Below are positions 11,262-24,475 of a stretch of DNA of 64,000 nucleotides, piece by piece. Position numbers and translations under genes: made by a program. The stretch spans positions 10,307,089 to 10,371,088 of the forward strand of contig NC_134431.1 of the NCBI RefSeq assembly GCF_030867145.1. The letters run 5' to 3'. The DNA is from Opisthocomus hoazin (lineage: Eukaryota; Chordata; Aves; Opisthocomiformes; Opisthocomidae). Position 1 is the first letter of the stretch; every line of letters starts with the position of its first letter. Under the pieces are notes generated by a model. That model worked only from the letters and a program-made list of their open reading frames with translations, made no database searches and was not told where the DNA came from.

Positions 11262-14200
11262 CTAAAAATAAACTCCTGAGAGGAGTCAGTTGTTAAAACT
11301 GTGAGTAGATGAACTGGAACCAGCAGAGCCCCCATAAAGTGCAAAGAGCAAAACTCAAATCAGTGTCAGCACAGCCGTGGTGACAAATGCCACCGTGGTG
11401 ACAAACACCACCACCCCATTTCACACACAGCACCAAGTACCACGGGCTGTGAAACAGACTCTTTACAGCAAAAATTCAATTACTGCAACATAAGATTGGG
11501 AAGAAAAGCAGACTGTCAGTGGCAGAGCGAAGTATCAGATCGGCCAGCACTGGATATTTTTGTTCTTGTTAATAAATAAAATTGTGATGATTAAGTGGAA
11601 GCAAAATAGCATCTGTATCAATACAAAGTGCCTATGCAGTACATTAAACCCAGGTAATTTAAAGAGTAGAGCATATCATGTAAATAATTCATTCTCTTTT
11701 GGTAAGAACAATGCCACTTTAGCTGCCTAAATATTCAAGGAGGGGGTTGCTTTTTAATTAAGATGTAGACATTTACAAATGCATGTGAGCCTTTAATTAT
11801 TCATGTTTGAAGCAAGCTGACTTGGTCATGCATTAGAAAGTATAAAGTGGCTTTCGTCCATCTGTAGTTTACACCCAGGAAACTGCTGGGACTGTGAATG
11901 AGGCGAGCAAGTCTGTCTTGTGATGAGAACACATTTTCGTGCCCCATGCAGCACAAAGTCCTTGGGGAAGATGCGTTTGCTGAAGTGAAACCAAAAAAAG
12001 AACAAAGTTCCCGAGAGCCAATGCGATGCAGAATCAATCTGCCTCTGTGTCCATCTTAAAGCAGGTTCTCCCCAGCAATTAGAGAAGTTATGCAGGTGGA
12101 TAACCAGAGCTCCGAAGATTTCAAAGGGTTTAATTGCTTTCTTCCTAATGACACTGCAGGCAACAGCCTTCTCCCTTCTTCCTGGGATCCCTGGCTCAAT
12201 GGGAGCTTCTCAGATGGTTTGTGGGGTCTGGATCTGGGGTAGGTGCAGTGGAACAGGGTGCAGGGCAGTGGAACCTCAGCCCTGGCCAGAGCAGCAACTT
12301 CCACAAAGCAGATTCTAGCCGAAAATATACTTCTCAGAAAATAAATCAAAAGCACCCAACACTCCTTATTCTGAAATCTCCAGATTTTTCCCCTAAATTG
12401 CTGAGTCTTGAGAGGCCAGCACCATGAAACTAGCATTTACCTGCAGAGTCTGCTGTGAAGCACAGGTCCATGCACAGATCCTGGGCTGCTCTGCCCCAAC
12501 CTGCTTCAACAGCCCACAGCAGCTGAGGATCTCTTCCACGGGTTCCGCATGCACCGAGTCATCTAAGCCTGCCTCAAAGCACAGAAACAACAGTATTTCA
12601 ATGAAAATTAAGAAAGGAATATTTAGGTTAAAACAGCCCAGTGACCACAACCCGCTCTGCTGGGAATGTGCAGCCCGCAGGGAGGTGAAGGCGAAGGAGG
12701 GGTTTGCAGCCGAGATGCTGTGCTGATGACCAGTGGCTGCGCAGGGAGAGGCTGCAGCTGAACCTGGCGGCTCTGAGCACGATGGAGGACTCCTGTTCAC
12801 CTCTGCCCAGCCAAGCAGATCTACCTGCATGGACTAGAGCTGCGGCTGTGCCTCGCAGCTCTCCTGCTGCTCCCAGCTCCTCTGGGCAGCTCCTGTTTAC
12901 TTTGCTGCTCTGGCTTTTCACAGACAGAATTTTCCAGAGATGCTCTTTGATGCTGTCAGCCTCCTTCCCCACCGCAAGGAAACAGAAGCAGGAATTCAGG
13001 TGCTAACATAAAGTCTTGATGCAGCAGAAATTTGGCTAGGAATGCAAAGTCTTGCTGCAGCCAGTTTGCACCAGATTTGCCCAATTTATGTACCTGCAGC
13101 TCGGACACCAAGCCTGGACTGATGCAGGTATGCGTGCCGGGAGCCAGCCCCGGCCCCAGCCCTGTGCAGCCCCGGCAGAGTGGTGCCCTGTGGGCCCTGG
13201 CTCAAAGCAGAGGCTCCAGCCCCTCTCAGCAGTGCTGTCCACTGCCACTTTCGGCTTCTCCACAGAGACCCAGCTCCAGGCAGAGAGAGAAGAGGGAAAA
13301 GGCAAATTCCTACCAGCGGGAATAAGGGAGACTTCCCAGTTCACCCACACGATGCTCCGCCTTAGAAAATCTGCTAATGTTTAAATACCTGCGTGTGTTA
13401 GACCCCACTAATCCCACAGAGAGTGATATCTGAGAGCCGGGTCACCCATCAGAGTCTGGGGTCAGAGGTTCCCTCATCCTCCCTGGGTCATAGCTCTGCT
13501 CTGACCTGGCTGGTGCACATCTCCCATCCAGAAGGGGCTAAGCCACTCTGGAATAGTTATCTCCAGCATTCAGCTGGGCCATCTTCCTGCAGCCCCAGCC
13601 CAAGGGGGAGAACAGGAGAGCAGCTGCACTGTCACCCCAGCCCAGCACTGACCTGAGGTCAGCATGAACCAGGCATGGCATCAAGACTGCTCCACTTTCC
13701 TGACCTTCACATAGATGTGGCTGGTCTTCAGTGTGAAAAGGCGGACAACTGCAGTTTTCTCCATCATTGCCAGACAACATCAGGTACCCAGCTCTATTTG
13801 GGACGAAGAGTGAAAACATATCGATGCTCTTGTTTTAAATGCAGGGTACGAAGCCTTGACTCTATAGATATCTTCATCTGATACATCAGCATTTCGACGT
13901 TCAGCAGCTCTCTTGTCTCTCACTTCTCCTCCCTTTTGGACTTCTGGTTAAAAAACCCACACCAGACCCGTCCCCGAAAAGTCTCTCCTCTCCCCACAGA
14001 TAAGCAGCTCTAGAGTCGGCCATTGCACAGCCATCACAGTAGAATGAATACAGCCCAACCCACTGCCCCCAGCATACTGGTGTTTAGGTTTCCACGAGGG
14101 AATGACTTCCACATTCTGATTTCAAGGAGAAATGACTTCTGGGTGGGAGAGAGGCAGCTACAGGCTTGGCTCGATGGCAATTGGGGTGGTGGGTACCATG

Positions 14201-17200
14201 GCTGGGCTGGAAGGTTTGGCTGGCACAGCAGAGATGGCTGACATGGCTGACACCAGGCAGAGATCGGCACTGCTGCTGGCGAGGCTGCAGGGTGACCAGC
14301 GCCGCACAGAGACAGAAGCCCCACGCCGCTTGGGTGACCAGACCCGATCCTCTGCTCTCTTCACACCACCTCAGCCGTGTCCGAGGGAACGATGTCCCAC
14401 GGTCCCTGGTGCACGGAGCCACAGGGCTTACCCAGGGGGTTTCCAGAGCTGTATGGCACTAAGCCTGTTGGATGAACCCATGCTGGTTTAGCCCAACTCG
14501 GTACACCATGGTGCTCACACTAAACACTCCAACCCACAGACGGGTGGGTGGTCTCCGTTCTGTGCCCACTCCCCGCAGCATCCTGCGGGAAAGGGACCTG
14601 GCTCCGTGTCCCATGCAAAGCCATCACCTTGGGATTGCTTGGCCTTTGGCAGGGCATCTCCATGCCCGAGGAAGACGGAAAACAAAAAATATAAACCAAT
14701 CTCTAGCTCAGGCCTTTCAGGTTTGTAACTCACTTTTAGCTGCGTTACCCACTACGGCCTTGAGGACAATCTCTCCCCCCCAGAGGCATTCCTGTCAGCC
14801 CAACAGCAGCTTTCTGCCCTTCTGCAGCATCCTGCAGTTTAACAGTTATCTGTGGAGCTCTGCTCCATGCTCATAGCAGTGTCGTTGCAAAGAAGGGAAA
14901 GTTACAGGTTTTTTTACTTATTAATGTCCTTATTTCAGAAGTGCACGCCATTACAGACAATAATCACAAGATCTGACATCTGGCAAGCAAGAAAGAAAAC
15001 TTCCACTGGAGGGAAGAAGATTTAACTATTTAAATTCAAGCCACTGGAAGCATGATCTGCTCTTGAGTGTTATTTATCCTCTCAGAGCAGCACTTCTTTA
15101 CTTTATGAACTCTTGTTTGGCTCTGATGTGCAACCATAGTGCAAGCATTGAGAGTTTTGAAAAAGTATTCTGATACACATCTATAAATTTTATCCAAAGA
15201 AAAACATGGTTTTCACCTGATTGCCTGAGGTTCCTTCTTTGCATTCTTATCCTATGTTGAAACCACGCACGTGGCTATGGCTGTACCAGCCTGAACAGAG
15301 GTTGCTGTTTAATCCCTGAGCATATTTCGCCATCCCTGTGCATACTCTGCAGGGAGCAGAGCCTCCTGCGAGAGGCTGAACTCATCTCACTGCAGCAGGG
15401 CTGATGACCCTGTGGTGGGACAGAGCCCTGGCAGAAGGCATGGAAATGGGAGCAAGGGCAGAGGAGTGACCTGTCTGCAGCCAGCCATCCTGGCACACCA
15501 GTATCAGCATCATGATTTTAGCTGTAGGCTGCTTTAGCAATCACGAAGGGCGACGGATAATGCTGATACCATGTTATATCCTACCCAGCCAACTAAACCC
15601 CTGCCTGCTCCGTACCCACACGGCCCCACAACCGCCTCAGGCAGAGAACAGAGGAAAACCAGGCAGGTGTGTTGCTTTCCTCTGCCTGCCCTAGGGAGGG
15701 GAGAGGAAGACACCAGACACCATCAGCTAACAAGGCTGTCGCGGCTCTTGCAGAGTAACGCCTCGAGCAAGGGTGAGGAGATCAACGAGAACCATGGAAA
15801 CCCCAGTGTTCCCATACTTTAGCCAAGTTATTTGTGAAGGAAAAATATAATGAAGTCCAACACCCATGCATGAACAGGTTGGAGACATTTTCACAAAGCA
15901 TGAGCTGCCTTCCTGGGCTCAGCGGCTGAGCCACGCAGTGAAGGGACATGAACAGCCATGTAGAGCGGAGGTCTGGTCCTGGGTGTTTCTGAGCAGCAGC
16001 TGGGTCTCCAGCTCCTCAGCCTCCAAAACGTCTCAGGGAGTTTAACCACTGTGTGTCAGGAGAGAACAAAGGTTCAGCAACCTCCAGCTCACAAGGCCAA
16101 GCCGTTTGCTGACGGACGCTGCAGACCGTGAAGGTGCTCCTGCCTGGTGCTGCAACCCTCAGTGTTTGCACCAGGAAAGTGTGGGAAGTCGCTAGTCTGA
16201 GCACAGCATCATGCTTAGGGCTCTGCACTTTTGGCTTCTTCTCAAGCAAAACACCCATAACCCCATTTATGCACTCAAGATACCTTAAAGAAGAAAAAAA
16301 CAAACAAGCAAAAAGCCCCCACCATCAAAGCAGACCAGCTGAGTTTCAGAAGGGCCCTACCTATCACTCACTGCCAAAGGCTGTTTGAAAACACCAGTCT
16401 CCATCCTCCTGAAACACAACCAGGAGCTGGCAAAGGCAGCTAGTGACGAGTGACCTCTCCGCCCTGCTAGAGCAGGGCTTTGGGAATCCACCAAACAAAG
16501 AACAACGTTCCAATTTTTAACTTTAGTCAAACGTTTCAGCAGATTGTCTTTTCCCTGACACACTTAGCAATATTTTGTCATCATAAATTGACTTTGGTTT
16601 ATATTAACTAAAAACCTCTCTCATTCAATATCTGGTTTGAAAAATGTTGGTAATAAGCATTAATTCAAAGTAGGTTTATACCCTCAGACCATGCTAGAAC
16701 ATGGGGCTGAGTTTTCCGAAACATGAACCTGAATTTTCCAAATAAGAACACGAAAAACCCAAATAAATGATTCACATCACCTAACTCACACAAGATAGAT
16801 ACATGAGAGCAGCGGGAATCTGCCAACACAAACCACTGTCAGACTTTGCAATATTTGTGTGTACTTAAGAAAAAAATGAACTGCAGCGTCTCAAGAGGAG
16901 ATGGTACTTGCAAGGAGTTCAACATGAATTTCAAATATTCACCACATACTAAACTGCACCAGGTGGGACCCAGTGCTCCCAGAGCCGGGGCAGGAGATGC
17001 TTCCAGAAAAGCGGCCACTGCTGCCAGCTTGCATAGGGCTTGGGAGCAGAGATGGGCGAGTTAAGCCTGCAAGACTCCTTGGTCCTCCAAAAGACTCTTT
17101 ATTCCCTATGAACTTCCGACAGGGGAAAGAAACTCTCAAGGTAGACTCGTGGGATGCACAGAAACACCTGTAGCCTCTTCCAAATGCCTTCACAAATTGT

Positions 17201-18399
17201 CCGAACTTACATCCCAACCTCCTCCTGTGCAGGCAGACAGCCGGACCATCGCAAACCTGCTCACTCCCTCCACAGAGACCCTACGGCCGCGGAGGGCCCA
17301 GCTCCCTGCTCTCTCCCTGCAAAAGCCGAACTGTTTATGCAAACAAAGCGTCAGAGCATGGGGAACTTTGTCTCCTTTCTACGCTTGGCCAGATCTCTGC
17401 CGGGGGACCGAGGGCCAGGAGTGCCACAGCGAGTCCCGAAGGCACCCAGGAGGATGTCACCCTTCTCCAGAAGTCAGAGGAAGGAGCAATCCCGTGGGAC
17501 ACACAGCAGGCAGCTGGAAAGGTCGGGGCGATGAGCAGGGCAGGGGGATCCAGCCCCGCTGAGCCCCAGGGAGAATGCAGGGGTGTTGGGACCAGTGCCT
17601 TACTGCAAAAGCAGCTGCCAGATCACTTGGATATCTAAGCCCATCCCGGTGAAGGAGAAGCAGCTTCACCTCCCTGTGTCCATCTTCTGGCATGAGGAAG
17701 ACCTTGCAGCTGTCCATTTCAGGAGGCTGACAGCGTTAGATCTAGGCACATTTGTCTGATGTTTCTACAGAATAATATATTTAACTAAAATCAGACTGCA
17801 GTTTGCACCAAAACAGGCAGGGAAGGAGGAAATGGGGAGCTGAAAAACGTCCAAGCTTTAAAAATTTATTCTACTTTTCTTTTTTCTTTAAAGCAAAGCT
17901 TTGACTTTGTTTAAAAGCAGAACATTGTTGTATTGACAAATATTAATAGAGAAAAGGATTAAATCGAAGGGTAAAACAACATTAACATGAAACTTCGTAT
18001 GCGAGTTTGAGGACAAATGTCTCTCTTCAGCTCAGAGCTTTCCCTGGTTTTACTCACTGGACAAGAAAATCCACAGCGGATCCACCAGTCCTGCTCAGCG
18101 GAGGGGCAGTGGAAAGGAAGATCCTTGCCAGACATTCCCATGGCCAGGAACCATGCATAAAAAAGCAATTAAGCAACTGAAAAACAGTTACAACGATTTC
18201 TTCTGGTAGTAAGTGACAGCTACAGGAGCAGGAGTAACCCACCCAGCGAAATCAGGGAAGTATCACAAGGAAGTCCTGGAGCATCTTCAAGGCCAGACTT
18301 GGTGTGAGAAGCAAAAGTCAACAGCTGCTTACCCACCAGCAGCTCCGCTTCCTCGGGTACTTTGAGATCTGCTCTTGGCTTTCTCTCTGCATTTTTAAA
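11262..18399. other. Stretch expected to hold PTGIS exons 2-5; none recognised with confidence
   Basis: I searched the minus strand for the conserved blocks of PTGIS exons 2 (IPWLG), 3 (LLDPHSYDAV, FLMERIF), 4 (GWHEMGLLDF) and 5 (LQLWATQ) and did not find them. The only hint is a short RAGYLMLSG after an acceptor-like site at about 13,795-13,769, which resembles the first residues of exon 5. Its downstream sequence does not continue the match in any frame. Otherwise the stretch holds unique sequence with no repeat or RNA gene recognised. Confidence 0.5.
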
Positions 18400-19400
18400 T
18401 ATCCTTGAAAACCCGGGATTTCTCCCTCTCTTGCAGGAACTGGACCCAGTTTTTCCCTCGAGCTACTTTTAGCTTTGTCCACCTCGCATCACTGCCCTGA
18501 TCAGCAAACGTTGGGGATGCTGGGCTGAGAACTTGTGCCCCTGGGAATGAGAAAATCCCCCACAGCGCCTTCCTTTCCTTTCCCTTCCCCTTCCCCAGGC
18601 TGCCCCAGCCCCATCCCACCCCTCGCACCCCCGAAGGCCTTTGTCCAGGGGCTCTCTCCTTCCCACCACGCAGCTCCCGCCCGGAGCCACCGGGACCGTC
18701 CGGCTCCCGGGGCTTTGGGGAGCAGACCCTGCCAGGGCAGGCGGGGGGGGCTGCCGGCCGGCTTTCCTCCCGTGCGTCGGTGGGGAAACACGCGTGGGTC
18801 CCCCCGCAGCTGCCGCCGGCCCCGCGGCTGGGTCTGAGGAGGAGGGGGACGGGGGTTTGGGGTGTCCCCAGCCCCGGGGTCGGGGCCGGGCTGGCTCCCT
18901 GCGGCCGCCCGCCGCCAGATGGGGCCTTGGGACCGCGCTCCGTCGCCGGGCCCCGCACCGCCACCGCCCGAGACCGCACCGCCCGGGATCGGCACCGCAC
19001 CGCCCGGGCCCCGCACCGCCAGGACCCTCACTGCACCGCCCGGGCCCGCACCGCACCGCCGGGCCCGCACCGCCACCGCATCTCCCCGTCCCTGAACGCG
19101 GCGCGGGCCCCCCCTGTGCTCCCAGCTCGGAGGCGGAGGGTCCGGGGCTCTCCCCGCTCAGCCGCGGGCTCCTGAGCCCCCGGAGCGGGCTGCGGGGCTC
19201 AGCTGCGTGCAGAGGGTCTCTGGAGCCCTCCCCTGAGCATCTCTGGGCCTCCCTGGGGGCCCGGCCCCCCGCCTGCACCCACCCCTGCCCGCCCCAGCGC
19301 CCCCAGCCCCATCAGCATCCTGCCCCAGCGCAGCCAGTCGGGGGGGGGGCTCAGCCCCACCACCCATCTCCCCTCGGGGCAGGATAGGACCCGGGAGGCA
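18400..19400. promoter_or_regulatory. CpG island with no identified transcript
   Basis: This kilobase is far richer in G+C and in CpG than its neighbours, with dense CpG from about 18,680 to 19,200. CpG islands of this size usually mark promoters in birds. It lies between the PTGIS exon (11.2 kb) and the 3' end of B4GALT5 (23.9 kb), so the natural candidate is the 5' end of PTGIS, transcribed leftward. However, I see no hydrophobic P450 leader in any frame. The long open frames here (up to 269 codons on minus, 248 on plus) have Pro/Arg/Gly-rich translations and are explained by base composition, not by coding. Confidence 0.6.
18947..19080. repeat. GC-rich minisatellite-like repeat in the CpG island
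   Basis: The motif GCACCGCCCGGGCCC recurs with small variations roughly every 15-20 bases on the plus strand, beginning at about 18,947. The complementary strand is G-rich and could form G-quadruplexes. Low-complexity GC repeats like this are common in avian promoters and are often misassembled. Confidence 0.7.
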
Positions 19401-22400
19401 CAGCTCCCCATCAAGGTGGAAGCACTAATTGCTCCTCTCAGCTCCCCTGCTCAGCGCCTGTTGTTGGCTGCACTGAAGCACCTGTGTTGTTTGCAGGCTG
19501 TTGAAATCAGGGCTGCAGCTGGGTGAGGGGGTTTGGGGGCTGCTGTCCCCCTCCCCACGCGCTAGTTTGGGGCTGAGCTGTGTCTCTGCAGCTTTTCATT
19601 TTTGCTCCCTCTCAGGGTCCGGCTGGCAGAGGTTTGGCTGGGGACGAGGGCAGCAGACCCAGCCACCCCGTGGGTGCTCCGTGGCTGGGGTGCAGCACCC
19701 CTCTGCAGAGCACGTGCTCATTTTTTCTGGGATTAAATGCCGCTGGCAGTGGAGTAGAGCAGCTCGGCAGGGGCTCACTCAGGCAGAAAAGCTGATCTGG
19801 GTTCAGGTAACCCCCTCGTTCCCCCAAGGCGAAGAGCTCCGAGCTCCACCTGTGCCTAGCGCTGGACAGAATTACCGGCTGCTGAGCTGCTGCAAGCCCC
19901 AGCCCTGGCTCATTTGACCCCCCCTCTACACGGGCTCTAAACCCCAACAGAATTAATCTCTGTAAAGGCAGCGTATTCCGTCCCCGCTCTGCCCTGGGGC
20001 TGGCTGCCGGCGGCTGTGGTGTCTCCAGGCCTGCTGTCACCTGTGAAAATTTTCCAGCTACAGAAGCAGCTCTGAATTATGAATGAATTTGCTTTGTCAA
20101 ATGAAGGTCTCTGCTCAGGCTCAGGGATTAGGTCTCAGCCACGGGCTGGAGACACTGTTACTGATAACAAAGCCCCTGGCAAGCAGGTACCCAGTGATGG
20201 ATGCTGGGCCATCACCTTGTTAATGTGATTAGCTGCTTTAATGCAATCAGAGGGGCAGGAGGGCCGGGAGGAGAGCGGGGAGGCAGGAGCCTGGGTGCCG
20301 GGGAGTGATTCCTGGTCAGCACAGGGATGGCTGCATCACCCCCCCCATCCCGGGTCCCCACGCTGTCCCGTGGGCAAATGCAAACCGCTGCAGGGCCAAG
20401 ATGTGGCTGCACGGACTGTGCTGAGGCCATGGGTTTTACTCTGACCCTCCCGGGGCGGCACTGCCCTTCCCCAACGACTCCCAGGGCAGAGCAGGGGAGG
20501 GAGGATCTGCCTGGCCCCGCGGCTCGCGTTGGCCCCGCAGCGAGGCACTGGTCGCAAGGTGGCTGCCAGTTTGGTGGCCCAGGAAGCATTCCTGCCCGCT
20601 GGGAACCCACCGCACCGGTCAGCTGGCCGTCCCAGGGGTGTGGGTGGTTGTGCAAGCGAGTCCCACACATGTCACTGCATTCATGGCCTTCGGAAACTGC
20701 CCTCCTGCCTGTTGTCCCTGCAACTTGAGACGGGACGCTTAAGGAGCTGATTTCTCAACTGGATGTCCAGGCATCCCACAGTTATCCCCGACTGACCAGC
20801 TCAGCCTGTTTGGCCCAGCCACTGCGACATAACAACCCACCCACTCGTCCTGCATCCCCGCCAGCGCTGGAGGGGGTGGCATCTGCCGTGTCAACGGGGT
20901 AGAGGGCCAGCCGCGTCCCTGCTGCTCACAGGGGAGTGTTTGCCCTTGCTTCACCCAGGTGATACCAGGCGAGTTATCATTTTTTTCCCCTTTTTGCTGT
21001 TTTCTATTCCAAAAGCAACCCAGCAGGCACGCAGCACCATCAGCGGTGCTGGCGAGCCTGGAAGCCATGACGTGGACCAGTACCCACAGCCCCGCTCATC
21101 GCTCCCCAAACCGCACAGCCTGCAAGCCCGGGTGGATGCCCCGGAGCCCTGGCCTGACTCCCTGAGGCAGCCGAGCTGTGCAGCACCCGGGGCCGGGGGC
21201 TCTCCTCTTCTCCAGGGGAGCACGGGAGGGGGCTGGCACAGCCCAAGGGGTGCCCAAAAGTCCTGGAGGGACGTCACAGAGGCTCCTTGTCCCAGCAGGT
21301 GCTGCTGGAGCACAGCAGGGTGCTGGGAGGGTGGGCATGGGCAGGCTGGGCAGAGTGGGCACCCCGGCGGTGGGAGATGGGATGCTGAGGGCAGGCAGCA
21401 GCACAGCCTGCTGAGCTATCGGTACTGATTGTGGGAGAGGAGCCGGGGCTGCCGGCAGCCCTTGGCTGTGTATCTGGGAGAAGGTTTCAGAGGAAAGGGG
21501 TTTTTGTGAAGTCCTCCCAGCAGGATTTACCAAGGGCAGCTGCCTGAGATCCGCAGTTAAGTCTCCGTGACCCTGCCATTTCTGTTCACCTCGCCTCAAC
21601 TACGAAGAGCTCTTCTTCTATCTTCTTCAATAACACTCCACATTGTCACACTGTTCACCCAAGGGAAGAATAAATACCTGGGGACACCCTGCCCTTCCCG
21701 TGGGGTGCCCACCCTGAGCAGCAGACCCTGGGGCTCAAGGGGCCATGGGACCTTGCCCTCTGCAGGGGGACCGAGGCCAACTCCAGAGCCGCAGCACGTT
21801 GGCACAAAGCTCTGGTGCGGCTGGTGACTCATGGCACTGCCTCCTAACCCACCCACTCCCAGGAGGAAATTAGTAACTGTGAAGGGGAAGAACACGAGAA
21901 ACATTTAACCTAAAATCAGCTTCCTAGAGCTAGAGGAGCCTCTGAAGCCATACGGAGGTTTCACCAGCAGTATCACCTCATGCAGCAGCCTGGCTAATAA
22001 CAGGGGACACGCTGATGCCACATGCAGGATCCCACCGGCCGCTGGGCAGACAGCTCGGCCCCGTCCTGCCGCGGTGGACACTGTCGGCGCTCACCAGCCC
22101 CTCTCACAAACAACGTGGAGTAACTCATCCCTATCTGCCTGACAAGAGGGGCCACGTCATTCTCCCAGCCCTGTCTTTGGTTACAGGAGTGCAGCCATCC
22201 TGGTCTGGTGCCTATAAAGAGCTGTCTCTGGCAGGAAAATGTTACATTGCACAAATCCTTGGGGGAAAGAAAATCATTATGGTTTTTGTGGTATTTATCA
22301 GATGTTCAGAAAAAGCCTGATTTCTGGAGCAGGTGGTCCAAAGGGGAAGGAGTAGAAGCCAAGCATCATCAGCCTCGCACCTCCACCTCACGGTCGCTGC

Positions 22401-23868
22401 AGTGCCTCTGCCTCTCCCCAGACCTTGTCGGTGCCCATGCTCACACCTCCCAGCCCGCTGGGCCTGGGGACTGCCGTGAAAACACATGTGAACAGGAGAG
22501 AACCCCCTGCCCCAAGCTCCTGCCCAGCCTTTCCACCAGCTCCCATGAAGGGCATCCCCGGGGGCAGCACCCCAGGGCTGCTCCGGCTGGGCAGAGATGC
22601 CCCACAGCCGCCTGTGCCCAGTGACGCGTGCGGCTCCGGCTGCCAGCCCAGGCCATCCCCGGCAGGTTTACTGTGTCACACGGAGGTGAAAGGAGGAAAC
22701 AAGCAGGAAAAACCGCCCTGCTTTGGTGGTTGGGTTTTTTTCCACACTTTGCAGCGAAGCTCGAGGGTTTTGCAGCGCAGCGGGCTGAGCAGGGAGCCTC
22801 TCCCCCGCAGGCGTGGGCTGCTCTAGAGGAAAGCCTGCTCTGCGGCCGCTGGTTTGCAGCGGTGGCCATGCTGGAGCTCACTGCCATGCCGGTCCCTCGC
22901 AGGGCTCCTCTCTTTGGCACCCTCCTGGCACAGCCCACGCAAAAGGGGGTTTGCTCCCAGCTCTTTTGCAGCTGACCCTGGTGAGGGGTCCCCCCGCCCC
23001 ACACCTGGGATGCGGGCTGGAGGCTTCACTCGCCTTCTCATTTCTCCCTGCATAGGGGCAACCCCAGATGTCTACATGTGCATCCACCCCCTCCAGCCCA
23101 GCTGCTGCAGGGCTGACACAGGCAATGAACCCCCCCAGTCAGGGTACCTGTGGAGGCACAGAGCCACGGGGATCCACCCAAACTGGGGTCAGGGTCTCCC
23201 ACCAGAGCACGGCCAGGAGAGAGACGGGTCCCCATCCTCACTCCTGCAAACGCAGGGGGAGGCGAGGCCATCGTGCCAGGGCGGGTGGCAGTGGCCGAAT
23301 GGAGCCCTGCCACCCCGCAGGCCCCAGCCCATGCCGTGGGTGGGAGGAAGCTTCCCAGAAGACAGTGAGCTAAATAAAGGCAATGCCTGGAACAACCCAG
23401 GGCTGCCAGCTATTTATTCTAGCATGCCTGTACCCTGCAGAGCAGGAGAAAGATATTTTAAAGCTGCTGCAAGGAACCTTGTATGTCTGCCTGGGTTTGT
23501 TGATCAAAAAATCTAATTATCAACCCTCCCCGCCAGCATCTTCGAGTCCTGCAACACCTTCAGCCAAATATCCTTCTGAACTCACCTCTCCCAGAGCAGC
23601 GGGCCCCTCCATCAGTACTACACTGAAGCAGACGCTTGGAAAACAGCCTTTTACTTGTACAGAGCAGTAACAGCTTGGGGAACATCCCCATCCTGCGCTC
23701 AATTTACTTCTGGCCAACCCTAATGAGAAATTTCTAACTAGCTTTGAGCATCAAGGGCTCATCCTTCTCCACTCAAACTCTGATACGCACTTACCCCTCT
23801 GGGCTTATAGATCTCCCCTCCTATAAGAAAAGCACATCCCAACCCTCCAATAAAAAAAGCAAGTAGTG
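19401..23868. other. Gap between the CpG island and the B4GALT5 3' end; no gene seen
   Basis: The sequence is GC-rich and unique, with many overlapping open frames on both strands and no recognisable protein. None has known motifs, and their amino-acid composition follows base composition. No CR1 copy was recognised. PTGIS exons 1-5 would be expected to lie here or further left if the gene were complete. Confidence 0.5.
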
Positions 23869-24016
23869 CAATATTTGTTCTTGAATATGTATTTTTTACT
23901 GAAAAAATCATTCATAAATTAACAAATACAAAAATGTACAAACACATGGGTAAATAAATGTAATGACACAAAGGATTGCTTTGCTGAGAAGTGTGTGTGT
24001 TTTAAAACACTAGTCT

Positions 24017-24024
24017 TCAGTGCA
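24017..24024 (-). promoter_or_regulatory. Candidate miR-148/152 seed site (8-mer) in the B4GALT5 3' UTR
   Basis: The mRNA strand reads TGCACTGA, a full 8-mer match (positions 2-8 plus A) to the miR-148/152 seed. It lies near the distal end of the inferred UTR, so it would be present only in the long mRNA form. Function is not tested. Confidence 0.35.
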
Positions 24025-24475
24025 AAAATGTCCCCCTGGCACCTCTTAAAAACATAACAGTAAGCTCAAAAGCCATGGTGATGGAAAGCTACTAGAGTTT
24101 ACAGCCACTCCTGATGGCGAGCGACCCTAAGCGCGTGGCTGTTGCTCAGACGGTATCTCCCTTAGAGAAGCAGAGCTTTACAGATAACAACTGTCAATAA
24201 ATAGTTTTGCAAATAAACCCCTCATGGCTCATTTAAAACAAAAACAAACAAAAAAAAGAAATCAGCATCAAACAGGACCTGCCCTCCAGCGGGGCTGACC
24301 AATGGTGTTGACATGGAAGGGGCGAACGAGTGGCCTTGTCGAATTTCAGCTGCCAGAATATGTACAAGTTCTCCTTAATACGAGAATTTTTACACCATAA
24401 CAGCACATGCGCTTGACAGTATGTTTTTAACAGTTACACTTACTATACAGTATTTGACATAGCTGATAAGATTAA

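Noticed and set aside
12464..12566. Minus-strand exon-like block ending in CAG|GTAAAT, tested as PTGIS exon 5
   Set aside because: The peptide in each frame does not match PTGIS beyond two or three scattered residues, and one frame is interrupted by stops.
17590..17717. Minus-strand frame starting MDSCKVFLMPEDGHREVKLL, tested as a PTGIS exon
   Set aside because: Only a loose LLLLHR similarity to the start of exon 4 was seen; the rest does not match.
18469..19387. Long open reading frames on both strands (up to 269 and 248 codons) in the CpG island
   Set aside because: Their translations are Pro/Arg/Gly/Ala-rich and low in complexity, overlap each other on both strands, and show no known domain. 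GC-rich DNA has few stop codons, so long frames arise by chance.
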